A stretch of DNA of 6,411 nt from an uncultured Eubacteriales bacterium. GTDB lineage: Bacteria > Bacillota > Clostridia > Oscillospirales > CAG-272. The notes beneath the pieces are model-generated. The model was not told the origin of the DNA, made no database searches, and worked only from the letters and a program-made list of their open reading frames with translations. Where the stretch lies: contig CAKSPL010000073.1 in the NCBI GenBank assembly GCA_934481325.1, forward strand, positions 1 through 6,411. The letters run 5' to 3'. The position numbers were made by a program, and so were the translations under genes. Of this stretch, positions 6,153-6,411 are shown piece by piece (positions within the stretch are counted from its first letter, which is position 1; every line of letters starts with the position of its first letter).

Positions 6153-6203
6153 CCCCCGCGCGGCGACCCGTTTTGGTGAAAAGATTTTTTACACAGCAAG
6201 CGT

Positions 6204-6255
6204 CCTTGCCCGCTTTTTCTTTGAGACGGTAGGCACAAAGAAAAAGCGGACAAGG
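6204..6255. repeat. Long hairpin with 14-bp core stem
   Basis: CCGCTTTTTCTTTG (6210-6223) pairs perfectly with 6236-6249; after a single C/A mismatch, CCTTG (6204-6208) pairs with CAAGG (6251-6255). The loop is 12 nt (6224-6235). The last arm is shared with the next hairpin, so the two stems cannot form completely at the same time. Confidence 0.8.
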
Positions 6256-6271
6256 GGCAACGCCCCTTGTC
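6249..6271. repeat. 10-bp perfect hairpin overlapping the previous one
   Basis: GACAAGGGGC (6249-6258) pairs perfectly with GCCCCTTGTC (6262-6271) around a 3-nt AAC loop. Its left arm contains the CAAGG that closes the 6204-6255 hairpin. No T run follows, so it is not a standard terminator. Confidence 0.85.
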
Positions 6272-6286
6272 GTGAAAACAGAAATG

Positions 6287-6411
6287 CCAAAAGGAGACGC
6301 GCCAAAGGAAACTTTTTGAGAAAAGTTTCCTCTGGACTCCTTCAAAAACTTTCACACGGCTAATGCCGGACTTTGGGCGTGTGTACCCAAGGCAAAGCGT
6401 CAGCCTATCAG
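6287..6411 (-). repeat. Right, inverted copy of the ~125-bp intergenic repeat
   Basis: Read on the minus strand from 6411 this copy repeats the left one in order: CTGATAGGCT (complement of 6402-6411), CCTTGGGTACACACGCCC (complement of 6375-6392), a TTTTTGAAGGAGTC segment, the hairpin at 6306-6331 and GCGCG (complement of 6298-6302). There are many substitutions but no gaps until similarity ends. The window stops exactly at the outer end of the recognised repeat, so its true boundary, any target-site duplication and any further copies are not visible. Confidence 0.8.
6306..6331. repeat. 11-bp perfect hairpin in the right repeat copy
   Basis: AGGAAACTTTT (6306-6316) pairs perfectly with AAAAGTTTCCT (6321-6331) around a TGAG tetraloop. 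It is the positional equivalent of the 6041-6074 hairpin: the stem centres are at mirrored positions, and G-C pairs of the left copy are replaced by A-T pairs here on both arms. Confidence 0.85.

Noticed and set aside
6100..6363. Plus-strand open frame of 87 codons in the repeat region
   Set aside because: It runs through four hairpins, has no ribosome binding site and encodes a basic low-information sequence; it is a by-product of the palindromic repeats.
5906..6411. CRISPR-like array from the recurring 19-bp core
   Set aside because: Only three copies, in mixed orientation and with unequal spacing, the intervening sequence itself being repeated; no cas genes are nearby.

Overview
The window looks like chromosomal DNA from a fairly GC-rich, low-GC-phylum-type (Firmicutes/Clostridia, perhaps gut Oscillospiraceae-like) bacterium. 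This rests on GGAGG-type ribosome binding sites, near-consensus vegetative promoters with 17-bp spacers, a YbjN-type small protein, an NfeD/SPFH pair and dense palindromic intergenic repeats. The genus cannot be fixed from the sequence alone.

Left third (1-1596, everything on the minus strand): the 5' part of a gene leaving the window at base 1 (557 down to 1), whose N-terminus resembles a Clp N-domain followed by a Gln/Lys/Gly/Glu-rich linker with 8-residue tandem repeats; a YbjN-family gene (1209 down to 730); and a tRNA-Thr(CGU) (1558 down to 1484). Each has its own recognisable promoter. Terminator hairpins follow the YbjN gene (691-714) and the tRNA (1436-1478).

Middle (1690-4341, plus strand): one 883-residue P2-type ATPase, best read as a plasma-membrane-type (P2B-like) Ca2+ export pump. 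It keeps all catalytic motifs except the nucleotide-domain KGAPE lysine, which is a threonine. It diverges from the tRNA across 131 bp.

Right (4349-5845, plus strand): a strong promoter 7 bp after the ATPase stop drives a two-gene operon, a short NfeD-like membrane protein and a QmcA/stomatin-type SPFH protein, separated by 1 nt. NfeD and SPFH proteins are known partners in membrane microdomain organisation and membrane quality control. The Ca2+ pump and this pair are both membrane-associated but look separately transcribed.

End (5846-6411): no gene. It is a palindrome-rich repeat region: two ungapped copies of a roughly 125-bp repeat in inverted orientation (5965-6090 and 6287-6411), each with a long hairpin at the same offset, plus further hairpins between them and a third copy of a 19-bp core upstream. 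The two hairpins differ by paired compensatory changes. This is the most unusual part of the window. I see no convincing evidence for a new enzymatic or defence system; the rest is ordinary housekeeping sequence.
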